NCBI GenBank assembly: GCA_020832305.1
Contig: JAFIEV010000042.1
Coordinates: 204,607-268,606, forward strand
Direction: 5' to 3'
Length of the DNA: 64,000 bases
Origin: Cyclobacteriaceae bacterium
GTDB taxonomy: Bacteria; Bacteroidota; Bacteroidia; Cytophagales; Cyclobacteriaceae
In this document: one piece after another, positions 8,867 to 18,592 of the stretch
Layout of the letters: each line of letters starts with the position of its first letter
Position numbering within the stretch: the stretch's first letter is position 1
Program-made: the position numbers and the translations under genes
Notes under the pieces: generated by a model
Databases searched by the model: none
Told to the model about the DNA's origin: nothing
Seen by the model: only the letters and a program-made list of their open reading frames with translations

Positions 8867-10189
8867 TCAATTATTTTCGCTTTCAGGCATATAATACAAT
8901 ACCACTCTATTTTCTTTATTGAAATATTTTTGAGCCACCCTCTGTATATCTTCCCGGGTTACGGCCATATATTTTTCAATCTCTGTGTTGATAAGATTGG
9001 CGTCACGAAAAAAGGTATGGTAGTTGGCAAGGCTCAATGCACGTGAAGCAATGGTTGTATTTCGGTTCACAATGCGGTTTTCAAACTGGTTTTTTATTTT
9101 CTGCAGTTCATTTTCTGAAATCAGCTCTTTTCGTACTTTTTCAATTTCCTTATCGAGCGCTTCTTCAAGTGCTTCGGGCTCTATTCCCATATTTGGTATG
9201 GCAAGATTAATAAACAATCCAGGATGCTCCAGTCCTAGTGGAATCGCCGAAACCGAAATGGCTAGTTGCTGTTCGTCTACCATGCTTTTATACATTCTGC
9301 TGCTTTGTCCCTGAGACAGTAAGTTACCGAGCATTTCCACTGCATAATAGTCATCATCCCCTTGAGAGGGAATATGATATGCCTGTATGATGGCGGGTAA
9401 TTGCACATTATCATAAACTATATCTCTTACTTCTGAAGTTTTGGCGGGTTCTGATGCTTCTGGCCGATAAATTTCTTTTGCTCCAGCGGGGATGTCTGCG
9501 AAATATTTTTCCACCAAATTTCGGGCATCAGTTTTCTGAATATCACCGGCAATTACCAAAACTGCATTTTGAGGCACGTAAAACATCTTGTGGAATTCCT
9601 CAAACTCACGGTCTTCGGCTTCACGAATATGGTTTTCATCCCCAATGATAACCCATCGGTAAGGATGTTGCGTGTAAGCCCTCTTCAGCGTTTCATATAG
9701 TATACGTCCATAAGGTCTGTTGTCAATTGTCTGCTTTTTTTCCTCGATTACAACACTTTTTTGTGTCGCAATGCCAGTAGAGTCAATTACCGGATGAAGT
9801 AAACGTTCTGATTCAAGCCATAAACCCAACTCCAGTTGGTTCGATGGAAGCAATAGATAATAAGTGGTGTAGTCGAAACTTGTACCTGCATTCAGGGTAC
9901 CTCCTGCCCTTTCCACATATTTATCAAATTCCCCCCGTGGAATATGTTTAGTTCCTTCAAACATAAGATGTTCAAAAAAATGGGCAAATCCGGTGCGTTG
10001 GGGGTTTTCATTTTTGGAGCCCACGTGATACATAATATTAATTGCAATCAGTGGCAGGCTATTGTCCTGATGTAAGACCACATGCAGACCATTTTTGAGG
10101 GTAAATTCCTCAAACTCAATTTTCTGCTGGGCAGAGCCGGTAAATGGCAAATACAGCAAAATGAGTAAAACTATAACAGACTTCTTCAT
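8867..10189 (-). CDS. M16-family zinc metallopeptidase, catalytic subunit
   Basis: A 440-residue exported peptidase with signal peptide (hydrophobic residues 5-18, cut near GSAQ). The inverted zinc motif HFFEH occupies residues 70-74 and the third ligand Glu lies at 149/150 (VVIEEKKQ), the spacing expected of insulinase-type enzymes. The second, inactive-fold half follows. It is the first gene of a pair with the non-catalytic M16 protein and probably degrades peptides in the periplasm. Start chosen at the ATG giving the complete signal peptide. Confidence 0.93.
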   Translation of the reverse strand: MKKSVIVLLILLYLPFTGSAQQKIEFEEFTLKNGLHVVLHQDNSLPLIAINIMYHVGSKNENPQRTGFAHFFEHLMFEGTKHIPRGEFDKYVERAGGTLNAGTSFDYTTYYLLLPSNQLELGLWLESERLLHPVIDSTGIATQKSVVIEEKKQTIDNRPYGRILYETLKRAYTQHPYRWVIIGDENHIREAEDREFEEFHKMFYVPQNAVLVIAGDIQKTDARNLVEKYFADIPAGAKEIYRPEASEPAKTSEVRDIVYDNVQLPAIIQAYHIPSQGDDDYYAVEMLGNLLSQGQSSRMYKSMVDEQQLAISVSAIPLGLEHPGLFINLAIPNMGIEPEALEEALDKEIEKVRKELISENELQKIKNQFENRIVNRNTTIASRALSLANYHTFFRDANLINTEIEKYMAVTREDIQRVAQKYFNKENRVVLYYMPESENN

Positions 10190-10268
10190 GTAAGGTAAGT
10201 TTTAATTATACAATGCGTTTTTTTTAGTAAGATATTCTTACCAGCACTTAAATGCAAATAGTGTAAAC

Positions 10269-10295
10269 TGTAAAACAATGGCAAAATGTTTTACA
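10269..10295. promoter_or_regulatory. Inverted repeat upstream of the M16 pair
   Basis: TGTAAAAC and GTTTTACA form a perfect 8-base inverted repeat with an 11-base spacer, 80 bases upstream of the catalytic M16 gene. It could be an operator; the weak stem and lack of a T-run speak against a terminator. Confidence 0.25.
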
Positions 10296-10384
10296 TCAAC
10301 GGCAAAAAATGGGTCTGGCGAGAAGCCATATTAAAGAATTTCTCAATGCCTGATTAAAATAATTAATAAATACAAAAAATAAAA

Positions 10385-11551
10385 CTACGACTTTATAAGC
10401 AGATCTAATAGTTTTCTATCTAATTTATAACCATACCAATCTTCATAATCTACGTCTTTGCGGTTGGAGTTTAAAATGCCAAAGCTTCCGGCGAATTCCC
10501 AAAGGGCAAAACCAATGCCATGCATACCGAGTATATTAAGTACATCACCAAACCATGCCAGAAATACTTCATGCGGTGTTTCAGTATAACACCCACACTC
10601 TCCGCAATGAACGCCAATACCACTCTTCACAAGATCTATCCAGGGTTCATAAAAAGTTTCCAGCATCTCACGACTGAAGTATTCATCGCCAACCTGACCG
10701 GGCCATTTGGGCTCTGGCAAGCTTTCGATATCCTTAAATGCCCAGGGTGCCCTGTAATGAGATATCTTACCCGGATAATAACCCCGGCAACTTTGGGCTA
10801 TTTCGAGGTCGGTAATTTCAGGTATTACATCATTGCCAACCCGGTTGCCATCTGCAATTACCAGATGTCTAGGGTTGACACTGCGTATGGTTTCAAAAGC
10901 TGCCTTTGCCACCCGTCGATACACATCTCCGGGAACCGGCCCGCTCGTTGAATGCTGGTCATTCATATCATCGCGCCATGCAGGTTCATTTACCAGATCG
11001 AAACTGATTTTCTCACTTGGGATATTTTTATAGCGCTTAGCCCAATACTCCCAGTGATAACAAAAAGCATCTAGCGCTTCCTGATCTTTCCACAAATTAT
11101 AAGGCTCATGAAAGCCTGCATTTATACAATATCCAGGCGCACGGTGCAAATTAAGGCTAACATGCATCCCATACTTGTGTGCCAGGTTTACCAGATTGTC
11201 AACTTTTTCAACTTGCTTTTCATCAATATTGTATACTTCCTCTGGCAGAATATGTCTGCTTCGGTCAAATTCAATGTAATGAGGGTAGGCCATGGGTAAT
11301 CTCACAAAATCAAAACCCCAATCACTCATCCATTGAAAATAAGCTTCTTCACTGGGCTGGCGGTTATGCTGTGGATTGGGTGAAAATAAATCGAGTAAAT
11401 TAAATCCTCTCCACCTCGGTATGACATTCATAGATGTGGTTGCTTGCTTCTTTTCACAAGAGATAATTGAAGGCGACAATCCTGCCAGTAAAACGGCTGC
11501 ACTGCTTTTTTTTATAAAATTACGGCGATCGAGGGATGATAGGCTTTTCAT
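10385..11551 (-). CDS. GH5-family glycoside hydrolase, Tat-exported lipoprotein
   Basis: A (beta/alpha)8 retaining glycosidase of the cellulase-like GH5 clan. With the start I choose (388 aa), the acid/base Glu189 lies in DLVNEP and the likely nucleophile Glu318 in HCGECGCY. The N-terminus carries a twin-arginine motif (DRRNFIKK, Arg9-Arg10), a hydrophobic core and a lipobox-like SIISC, which points to Tat export and lipid anchoring. The frame is open 26 codons further upstream, but those residues would bury the signal peptide, so the internal ATG is preferred. Substrate is unknown; beta-glucan or mannan-type are both possible. Confidence 0.85.
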   Translation of the reverse strand: MKSLSSLDRRNFIKKSSAAVLLAGLSPSIISCEKKQATTSMNVIPRWRGFNLLDLFSPNPQHNRQPSEEAYFQWMSDWGFDFVRLPMAYPHYIEFDRSRHILPEEVYNIDEKQVEKVDNLVNLAHKYGMHVSLNLHRAPGYCINAGFHEPYNLWKDQEALDAFCYHWEYWAKRYKNIPSEKISFDLVNEPAWRDDMNDQHSTSGPVPGDVYRRVAKAAFETIRSVNPRHLVIADGNRVGNDVIPEITDLEIAQSCRGYYPGKISHYRAPWAFKDIESLPEPKWPGQVGDEYFSREMLETFYEPWIDLVKSGIGVHCGECGCYTETPHEVFLAWFGDVLNILGMHGIGFALWEFAGSFGILNSNRKDVDYEDWYGYKLDRKLLDLLIKS

Positions 11552-11711
11552 GGCATTGTAAATTATGTTGATTCTAATGGTTGGCTTGAATGCCCAATTC
11601 AAATCAAAAATAAAAACAATGCGAAACAAAACAAATTGTATTTAATACACTTTACTAATATGCCTTAAAAGCCGGAGCAAATTAATCATATATTCTTGAT
11701 TCTCTGCAATT

Positions 11712-11742
11712 AAAAAGGCTGTCTCATGAGACAGCCTTTTTT
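11712..11742 (-). terminator. Intrinsic terminator downstream of amtB
   Basis: AAAAAGGCTGTCTCA and TGAGACAGCCTTTTT form a perfect palindrome ending in T-runs on both strands. It lies about 100 bases past the amtB stop and upstream of the GH5 gene. Confidence 0.7.
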
Positions 11743-11838
11743 AAAAAATAAAGGTTTAGAGCAGATATACTGATTATAAATCTCAAATCAGTTTTTTTAT
11801 ACCGACTGGCTTCAACTGCCAGGCGGAGAAAATATTAT

Positions 11839-13149
11839 TTATTCAAGTATTATGGTATATCCTCTGATGCCGTGTTCATGGCTATCGAGACCATCCATTT
11901 CATGTTGTTCACTTACTCTTATACCAATGGTCTTTTTCATTGCCAGGAATATTAAGGAGGCTGAAGTGAATGCCGCTACACCTATAATAGCAACACCTGC
12001 CAGTTGTGTTATAAATGAATGTTCTGCACTGAAGATTCCTACAGCCAGGGTACCCCAGATCCCACAGGTAAGGTGAACTGAAACAGCTCCCACGCAGTCA
12101 TCAAGTCGAAGTTTATCAAGGAAATGGGCCGATAACACAACCAGGAATCCGGCAATTAATCCAATGACTACGGCTTCAGTAGGTATAATTACATCAGTTC
12201 CTGCAGTGACGCCGACCAAACCCGCAAGGATTCCGTTGAGCACCATACCCAGGTCCATTCTTTTAAACAGAAAATAAGCCATAATAAAACCACCGATAGC
12301 ACCACCGCTGGCACCCAGCGAGGTATTCACCAATACCAGTGAAACTTCTCCAGGGTTTGCCGACAATACACTTCCTCCGTTAAATCCAAACCATCCCAGC
12401 CAGAGAAGAAATACTCCGATCGTAGCAAGGGGAACAGATGATCCCGGTTTATCAATTACTTTGCCATCAACATATTTACCTATTCTGGGTCCGAGAATCA
12501 TTATACCTGCAAGCGCACCCCATCCGCCAACAGAATGCACGAGAGTAGAACCTGCAAAATCATAAAAACCCCAATCATCCAATACACCACCACCCCATTT
12601 CCAGCTACCGATAATAGGATAAACTACCCCTACAAACAAGAGGGTAAATATTAAATATGCATTAAGTTTAATTCGTTCGGCTACTGCACCAGATACGATA
12701 GTGGCTGCAGTAGCAGCAAACATAGCCTGGAACAAAAAGTCTGTCCAATATGTATACCCACCTTCTGCATAATCAACAGAATTACCACCTTCCGGGAACA
12801 TAAGTCCAATCCCACTATAACCAAACCAACCAGGCTCATCAAAACCAGGATACATGAGACCAAAACCTATAAAGGCATAACTCAGAATGCCAATAACGGG
12901 GGTCAGGGTATTTTTAAATAAAATATTTACTGTGTTTTTTGATTGGGTAAAACCAGCTTCCACACCTGCAAAACCCAGGTGCATAATAAAAACCAGGGCC
13001 GTAGCCACCATCATCCAAACATTGTTTACAGTTAGTGCATTCTCAGCAATCATAGCTAATGTATCAACACCAACCGTCAAGGCATCCTGTGCAGGCGCCA
13101 TCTCAGCAGCAGATTCTAAGTCAATCATGTGTGTAGAGGTCATATTCAT
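11839..13149 (-). CDS. amtB: AmtB, ammonium channel
   Basis: Amt/Mep/Rh-family ammonium channel of 436 residues with about eleven hydrophobic helices. The first pore histidine lies in DFAGSTLVHSVGG and the second in GAVSVHLTCGIWG, the twin-His pair that lines the conduction pore. The short C-terminal cytoplasmic tail is the usual docking site for a PII protein, but no glnK/glnB gene lies next to it, which is uncommon. It stands alone, with its own promoter upstream and terminator downstream. Confidence 0.94.
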   Translation of the reverse strand: MNMTSTHMIDLESAAEMAPAQDALTVGVDTLAMIAENALTVNNVWMMVATALVFIMHLGFAGVEAGFTQSKNTVNILFKNTLTPVIGILSYAFIGFGLMYPGFDEPGWFGYSGIGLMFPEGGNSVDYAEGGYTYWTDFLFQAMFAATAATIVSGAVAERIKLNAYLIFTLLFVGVVYPIIGSWKWGGGVLDDWGFYDFAGSTLVHSVGGWGALAGIMILGPRIGKYVDGKVIDKPGSSVPLATIGVFLLWLGWFGFNGGSVLSANPGEVSLVLVNTSLGASGGAIGGFIMAYFLFKRMDLGMVLNGILAGLVGVTAGTDVIIPTEAVVIGLIAGFLVVLSAHFLDKLRLDDCVGAVSVHLTCGIWGTLAVGIFSAEHSFITQLAGVAIIGVAAFTSASLIFLAMKKTIGIRVSEQHEMDGLDSHEHGIRGYTIILE

Positions 13150-13247
13150 AGCATTTGTTTTAATAATATATTTATTTTATTATCTTTATAACACTAGTAT
13201 TATAGGTATCCTGATATTACTGGATTGCCTCAAAATGCATTACTTTG

Positions 13248-13276
13248 CAAATGTACAAAAGCAATCTACAATTCAA
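13248..13276 (-). promoter_or_regulatory. amtB promoter (Bacteroidota type)
   Basis: On the minus strand, TTTTG is followed after 18 bases by TACATTTG, a full match to the Bacteroidota consensus TTG / TAnnTTTG with normal spacing. It implies a 5' leader of about 90 bases before the amtB ATG. Confidence 0.55.
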
Positions 13277-13935
13277 AATATTTCATTAATTATTACATAT
13301 ATTAGCTTTTTACACCGTTTAAATGCATTTTATTTAACTTAATCATATCATTAAAGGATATTTATTAAAATAATGATAATAAGAGACTGCCCTTGTAAGA
13401 CTTTCCCTGCGAATCGCACCACCGCCTTTATACATTTAGAGATATTATGCACGTTTTAAAAACCTATTTTCGAAATATATCTATTTATTTTAATGATCTT
13501 GGATCAATTTAAAACCTATTTTTTATACTTTTCTGCATTTAACTATATTATATGTATATAACTTAAACCAATTAAATCGATTTGACGTTCGGTGAAACGC
13601 AAATCTATTATAACATTTTAACTAAATCATATAACTTTACTATAGGCTACTGAAGAAAACAATTAAGCCAAGTGTCAGCACTTCAAAGTAAAGGTGAAGC
13701 AGGGATAGGTATCATTAATCGGAAAATCCTCATAAACCGTACATGACGAAAGCAACACAACTACTGAAGATTACCACTCTCAGAACAGGCTGCAATATGA
13801 AAAAGATATTACATGGCAGGGACAGGCTACACCGCCAGGATCAGGTGCATGAGATGATAAACTGGTATAAAGACCGATACAATACCAGCCGGGCAAACCA
13901 TTTTGGGTGCACTGAAAATCGCCTGTATTACTGAT
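13277..13935. other. Non-coding stretch upstream of amtB, with possible decayed coding remnant
   Basis: No confident gene. The part near amtB is AT-rich with a short GC-richer island (about 13385-13425). From about 13740 to 13930 the sequence looks like decayed coding DNA: a 63-codon plus-strand frame is very rich in Arg/His/Lys, and the two other frames read sensibly only in short pieces separated by stops. I could not assign the remnant to a family. Confidence 0.3.
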
Positions 13936-15807
13936 TTAAGAACCTATGACAAAAAGTGCATCAACGGCATTAGCTGTTACATAATGATAATTTGGCCTTG
14001 CCTTATGATAGAGTATTTCAGCCAGACCTGCGGTATGCTGATGCTTTTTCATTTCCCTGAACAATGGCAAGACAAATTTGCGTCTTCCTGTTTGCATTAA
14101 AAAGGTTTCAATAGGCCCGAATGCAATTTTGTAATTGGCTTTAACAGCTTGCATGGCCCAAAGAAAGAATACTTCAGCATTTTCAGATTCACTAAATGCG
14201 TAAACCTCATCAAGTTGCCTCATATCTTTAGCATCTATGCTATCTGGCATTTGCCTGAGAAAATGTTGCCATTCGTGACTTGTCCAATTTTCAGTTTCTA
14301 ATTCATTTGGTTTTTTGCCGGTAAGCCAGTTTTTCAGCTCACGATCAACGGCGTTAAATCTATTTGAAGAAACCACCGGAATATCATCTGGCAACCCTTG
14401 GCCATACACCCAATTGTCGATAAAATCGTCTGACCATTCAATGGAGAGATTGCGCCGTGCATATTCGATAAAATATTCTGTATCGATAGATAAGAAGGCA
14501 TGATCTGCAAAATATTTTTTCAGGAAACCATCAAAAGCCTCTCTTCCCGCCAGTGCTTCCAGTCTTAGCAGAAAAAAGTATCCTTTATCATAGGCAATAG
14601 GGCTCACGCCTTCATCGGGATCAAGGCCATCCCATTGTCCTTTCAGACTGCTTTTCTCCAATTGCCCCGATGATGTTAGGATTTCAATCTCATCTAAAAG
14701 ATCCTGCATACTAATAGAAGCGAGCATTTCTGCATAATCATAGCCATATAAAGCTTCGATAATGCGATATTCAAAATAAACCGTAAATCCTTCATTAAGC
14801 CAAAAGTCATTCCAGGTGGCATTGGTAACCAGGTTACCTGACCAGGCATGTGCCAGCTCATGAGCCACCAGTGATGTCAGTGAACGGTCGCCCGCCAAAA
14901 TGGTGGGGGTTACAAAGGTCAGCCTGGGGTTTTCCATACCACCAAATGGAAAAGAAGGAGGCAATAACAAAATGTCATAGCGATCCCATGCATAATCTCC
15001 ATATAAACCAGATGCTACTTGAAGCATTTTTTCGGTTTCAGCGAATTCATAGACGGCTTTTTCGAGCATCCCTGGCTCAGCATATACTCCGGTACTCTCA
15101 CCCAACTCTTTAAAGGTCAGATCACCCACGGCAAGTGCCATTAAATAAGATGGAATAGATTGCTTCATTTGGAAAAAATACTCTCCGGATTCATTTTTTT
15201 GTACAGGATTTTGGGCGCTCATTAATGCGAGCATTCCGCCTGGCACCACAATGCGGGCATCATAGGTAAAGCGTACAGAAGGACTATCCTGCAGCGGTAT
15301 CCAGGTACGGGCTAAAATGGCTTGAGACTGGGTAAACAAAAAGGGCATATTTTTGCCATGCGTCTGCTCAGGGGCAAGCCACTGCAAGGCCGCTGCATCC
15401 TGGTTAGTATGATAGTGCACTTCTACAAAACCAGAATGCTCTTCAATCTCAATTTCCAGAGACCGTCCCAAAATATCATCTTCTTCACCGAAGCGATAAA
15501 CAGCCTCCAGGGCACTATCATCTTTAATGGCCTCTATTTCAAGGCCTTTTCCTATATCAAGAATCAGGGCAGCTCCGGGTTTATGGATATTATAATGAAT
15601 ACGGGCCAACCCATACAATGACTTTTTTTCAAAATCAACCGAGAGAAATAAATCTATATGATAAACAGAAACTTCATCAGGCCGGGAATATGAATGGGGG
15701 TCAACAGAAGATATGAAGGCTAAAGGCACTGACTCGGGGGTAGTCGTACAGGAAAACCATGGTAAAATCATTAAGGTGACAATAATTATACAAGTAATAC
15801 GCATCAT
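13936..15807 (-). CDS. M1-family aminopeptidase lipoprotein
   Basis: Zinc aminopeptidase of the leukotriene-A4-hydrolase/aminopeptidase-N group: N-terminal beta domain, the exopeptidase motif FGGMEN, the zinc site HELAHAWSGN with the third ligand Glu in NEGFTVYFEY, then a helical C-terminal domain. The chosen start (MMRIT) gives a lipoprotein signal with Cys20 (PWFSC); the frame is open 29 codons further upstream but that extension runs into the divergent radical SAM gene and hides the signal. Likely acts on peptides in the periplasm or at the cell surface. Confidence 0.9.
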   Translation of the reverse strand: MMRITCIIIVTLMILPWFSCTTTPESVPLAFISSVDPHSYSRPDEVSVYHIDLFLSVDFEKKSLYGLARIHYNIHKPGAALILDIGKGLEIEAIKDDSALEAVYRFGEEDDILGRSLEIEIEEHSGFVEVHYHTNQDAAALQWLAPEQTHGKNMPFLFTQSQAILARTWIPLQDSPSVRFTYDARIVVPGGMLALMSAQNPVQKNESGEYFFQMKQSIPSYLMALAVGDLTFKELGESTGVYAEPGMLEKAVYEFAETEKMLQVASGLYGDYAWDRYDILLLPPSFPFGGMENPRLTFVTPTILAGDRSLTSLVAHELAHAWSGNLVTNATWNDFWLNEGFTVYFEYRIIEALYGYDYAEMLASISMQDLLDEIEILTSSGQLEKSSLKGQWDGLDPDEGVSPIAYDKGYFFLLRLEALAGREAFDGFLKKYFADHAFLSIDTEYFIEYARRNLSIEWSDDFIDNWVYGQGLPDDIPVVSSNRFNAVDRELKNWLTGKKPNELETENWTSHEWQHFLRQMPDSIDAKDMRQLDEVYAFSESENAEVFFLWAMQAVKANYKIAFGPIETFLMQTGRRKFVLPLFREMKKHQHTAGLAEILYHKARPNYHYVTANAVDALFVIGS

Positions 15808-15884
15808 AAATAAAAATTTAAATTGTGCCTTTGGGCACAAATATAAAAAATGTGTGATTTCAATTCTTTTTCCTTTCTTTGAAC

Positions 15885-16907
15885 ATGCTTTCAAAAATGC
15901 AGGATATACTTTCTTTTATTAAAACGCTGAATTTTCATAAAGTTTACAATATATTTTTACTTTTATTCAGCTATTACCGTTCCCGTATTCTGGGCAAACC
16001 ACGAATTGCCGGTATGCCAGCTTCAATGTCAATAGAACCAACGACCGCCTGCAACCTTCGTTGTCCGCAATGTCCGAGTGGTCTGCGCAGCTTCAGTCGT
16101 CCTACCGGCAGCCTTTCCATGGAATTATATCAAAAAATCATAGATGAAAATCAACAGCATCTCAGTTATTTAATGTTGTATTTTCAGGGAGAACCCTATA
16201 TTCATCCACAGTTTACTGACATGATCGCCTATGCCAGCGCCCGCAATATTTATACAGCTACCAGTACCAATGCCCATTTTCTCAGTGAAAAAAATGCTGA
16301 AAAAACCGTGCTATCCGGCCTAAACAGACTAATTATTTCTCTCGATGGCACCACGCAGGATGTTTATGAAAAATACCGGGTAGAAGGAAATCTGGAAAAG
16401 GTTAAAGAAGGTTTGCGCAATTTACAAAAAGCCAAAGAAAAATACAGGTCTCGCAAACCCTATACAATATTGCAATTTGTGGTATTCCGACACAATGAAC
16501 ATCAGATGGATGATGCCAGAAATCTTAAAAAAAGCTATGGTGCTGATGCCCTCGCTTTTAAAACGGCCCAAATTTACGATTTTACAGAAGGTTCGGAATG
16601 GTTGCCTTCAGACCCCTTACTTTCGCGCTACTCCCTGACTGACAGTGGTGTTTATGCCATCAAAAACAAACTCCTGAACCATTGCTGGAAAATGTGGCAT
16701 GGCTGTGTAATAACCCGGGACGGCAGCGTAGTTCCTTGTTGCTTCGATAAAGATGCCACTCAGGTACTTGGAAATCTGAATTCTCATACGATGCCACAGA
16801 TATGGCATGGAGAAAAGTATGTGGATTTCAGAGACAAGCTTTTTATTTCGCGCAAAAAAATTGACATCTGCACAAATTGTACTGAAGGCACAAAGGTTTG
16901 GTTGTGA
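15885..16907 (+). CDS. Radical SAM protein with SPASM-type C-terminus
   Basis: The radical SAM cluster motif CNLRCPQC (CxxxCxxC) occurs near residue 56, followed by GEP-type and SLDG motifs of the fold. The C-terminal part has further cysteines (HCWKMWHGC, PCCF, CTNC) that would bind an auxiliary cluster as in SPASM/twitch proteins. Such proteins modify peptides or cofactors, and the substrate here is unknown; no precursor peptide gene was recognised nearby. A TTG two codons upstream and an ATG four codons downstream are alternative starts. It is divergent from the M1 peptidase over about 77 bases. Confidence 0.85.
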   Translation: MLSKMQDILSFIKTLNFHKVYNIFLLLFSYYRSRILGKPRIAGMPASMSIEPTTACNLRCPQCPSGLRSFSRPTGSLSMELYQKIIDENQQHLSYLMLYFQGEPYIHPQFTDMIAYASARNIYTATSTNAHFLSEKNAEKTVLSGLNRLIISLDGTTQDVYEKYRVEGNLEKVKEGLRNLQKAKEKYRSRKPYTILQFVVFRHNEHQMDDARNLKKSYGADALAFKTAQIYDFTEGSEWLPSDPLLSRYSLTDSGVYAIKNKLLNHCWKMWHGCVITRDGSVVPCCFDKDATQVLGNLNSHTMPQIWHGEKYVDFRDKLFISRKKIDICTNCTEGTKVWL

Positions 16908-16925
16908 ATTAATTACAACAAATGA

Positions 16926-17741
16926 TTAACGGGACAGCGCAATAAAAGGTACCCGGGCCTCTGTAATGGCCTTCACCCTACGTTGCATTGCCGTGGTAAA
17001 AATGGCAAATTTCTTGCGCGTTCCCAAAAGCATCATATCAATATTATAGGTGCGAATAAATTCATTTACACCCTTTTTGAAATGCTTTTCAGGGATAAAC
17101 TGAAGAGTATAACCCATATCCTGTGCACTAAAATACCGGATCAGTGAAAGGAAATTAGCCGTGAGCTTGCCAATATCCTTCTCATCTTTTATGATAAAGC
17201 ACAAAATAAAATGTGCATTGTTGTCTGAGGCAATTTCACTCATCAGGGCGGTATGGTCCAGTGTATTCTTGTCGTTGATATCTGCCAGATAGGCGATATG
17301 GGCAGGTGATTTATTTGAATAATTTTCAGGAACAAATAATACAGGAGCAGAGCATTCATCAAACAGCTGAAGATACTCCTCATAAGGGGTATGTTCCTTC
17401 ATTACAGATTCAGGGAACAATACTACATCTATATCCATCATTTCAATGTGAGCATTCACTTGCTGCACAATGCTGCCATAGGCATGCATAATTTCAATGG
17501 AATCTATTTCCACTATGTATTCTCTCCTGAATCGCTTAAGTGCCTTTTCAAATTCAGGATCAATTTTTTCAACTATATCATAATCTCGCGGCATTGTGAG
17601 CAACTCAGGTATACTGGATGGCACCTTCATCATGTGCAGTAACACAAATTTGATGGTGGTGTCTTTGTAAAGCTCTATTGCATATTTCAGCGAGTTGAGT
17701 GACTTAAGATTAAAATCAGTAGGAATCAGTATATTTTTCAT
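16926..17741 (-). CDS. Universal stress protein, tandem UspA-like domains
   Basis: A 271-residue cytoplasmic protein that starts with the typical strand ILIPTDFNLKSLNSLKYAIEL and contains two UspA-like halves (about 1-145 and 150-271). The second half ends DMMLLGTRKKFAIFTTAMQRRVKAI, where family members bind ATP through G-x2-G-x9-G, but the glycines are largely replaced, so nucleotide binding is uncertain. It is the last gene of a minus-strand operon after the DUF1275 membrane protein (25-base gap). Confidence 0.85.
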   Translation of the reverse strand: MKNILIPTDFNLKSLNSLKYAIELYKDTTIKFVLLHMMKVPSSIPELLTMPRDYDIVEKIDPEFEKALKRFRREYIVEIDSIEIMHAYGSIVQQVNAHIEMMDIDVVLFPESVMKEHTPYEEYLQLFDECSAPVLFVPENYSNKSPAHIAYLADINDKNTLDHTALMSEIASDNNAHFILCFIIKDEKDIGKLTANFLSLIRYFSAQDMGYTLQFIPEKHFKKGVNEFIRTYNIDMMLLGTRKKFAIFTTAMQRRVKAITEARVPFIALSR

Positions 17742-17766
17742 TGTCTCTAAATTTTCATTTTTTAAT

Positions 17767-18552
17767 TTATTGAGCCTGTCTGTTTTCAGCCAGTTTCCTT
17801 TTCCTGGATAATTGTAATATGTAAGCCATCAAACCACCATGTCGCAGTTTGAATTGGATAAGTACAAATACATCATAGACAACCGGCATAAACATGAGCA
17901 GCGCTACGAAAAAGAATACCGTAAAACCAGCAACAGCGTATATATACCCCCCGAACAAACCCCCGAGGAAGTAAGTGCCTGCAATGGTAAATTGTAATTG
18001 AAGTTTTTGCCTCAACACAGGATTGCTGCGGTTGATTTTATCTGACCACATTGATAAAGACATGCCTAGATCAGTGAATAATCCGGTAAGGTGGGTGGTT
18101 TTTACCACACTGTTGGTAATGGTGGCAGTAAGACTGTTTTGGTATCCCATTGCAAAAAGCAGCAAACCAACCAGAACTTCCGTTTCAATCAGCGATTCCA
18201 AATAAAACAATCTTCCATAAATGGCTACTGCCAGTAAGATTAATATCTCTACAAAGATAGTTGAGCTGTTGGCATAAAAATTACCCTCTTTCTTTAACTT
18301 GGTAATGAGGAAATGTGCTGTAAAAGCACCGGCCAGGAAGGAAAACAGCCAGATAAACATAACAATGGATTGGTGAAGGTTACCGCGGATGATTTCCTCA
18401 CTAAAAATAGCCATATGACCTGTTACATTAGAAGAAAAGGTAAAAAAGGCCATTATGCTGGCTACATTTACCATACCCGCTGCAATGGCAGTTACTGCGG
18501 CAATTTGTAAATTGCTGCGGTGATCTCTCTTACTTCCCTCTCTTCGTACCAT
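17767..18552 (-). CDS. DUF1275 (YoaK-family) membrane protein
   Basis: An integral membrane protein of 261 residues with about six hydrophobic helices. The SSNVTGHM stretch near residue 40 and the NSLTATITNSVVKTTHLTGLFTDLG stretch (near 140-165, written here as its two conserved blocks N-S-L-T-A-T and THLTGLFTDLG) are characteristic of DUF1275. Function in bacteria is not established; transport is usually presumed. It sits between a small lipoprotein gene and a universal stress gene in one operon, so a stress role is possible but unproven. Confidence 0.85.
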   Translation of the reverse strand: MVRREGSKRDHRSNLQIAAVTAIAAGMVNVASIMAFFTFSSNVTGHMAIFSEEIIRGNLHQSIVMFIWLFSFLAGAFTAHFLITKLKKEGNFYANSSTIFVEILILLAVAIYGRLFYLESLIETEVLVGLLLFAMGYQNSLTATITNSVVKTTHLTGLFTDLGMSLSMWSDKINRSNPVLRQKLQLQFTIAGTYFLGGLFGGYIYAVAGFTVFFFVALLMFMPVVYDVFVLIQFKLRHGGLMAYILQLSRKRKLAENRQAQ

Positions 18553-18592
18553 GGCCTATATCTTAATTCTCTCTGTTTTACCCCGAAATCAC

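Noticed and set aside
11769-11796. Hairpin ACTGATT/AATCAGT followed by T-run on the plus strand
   Set aside because: No plus-strand gene ends here, and on the minus strand there is no T-run; the perfect palindrome nearby explains amtB termination better.
13743-13934. 63-codon plus-strand frame upstream of the M1 peptidase gene
   Set aside because: Composition is skewed to Arg, His and Lys, no domain or signal is seen, and other frames read equally well in pieces; probably decayed or non-coding.
13903-14100. 65-codon plus-strand frame overlapping the M1 peptidase gene
   Set aside because: Antisense shadow of a secure gene, cysteine- and methionine-rich without family resemblance.
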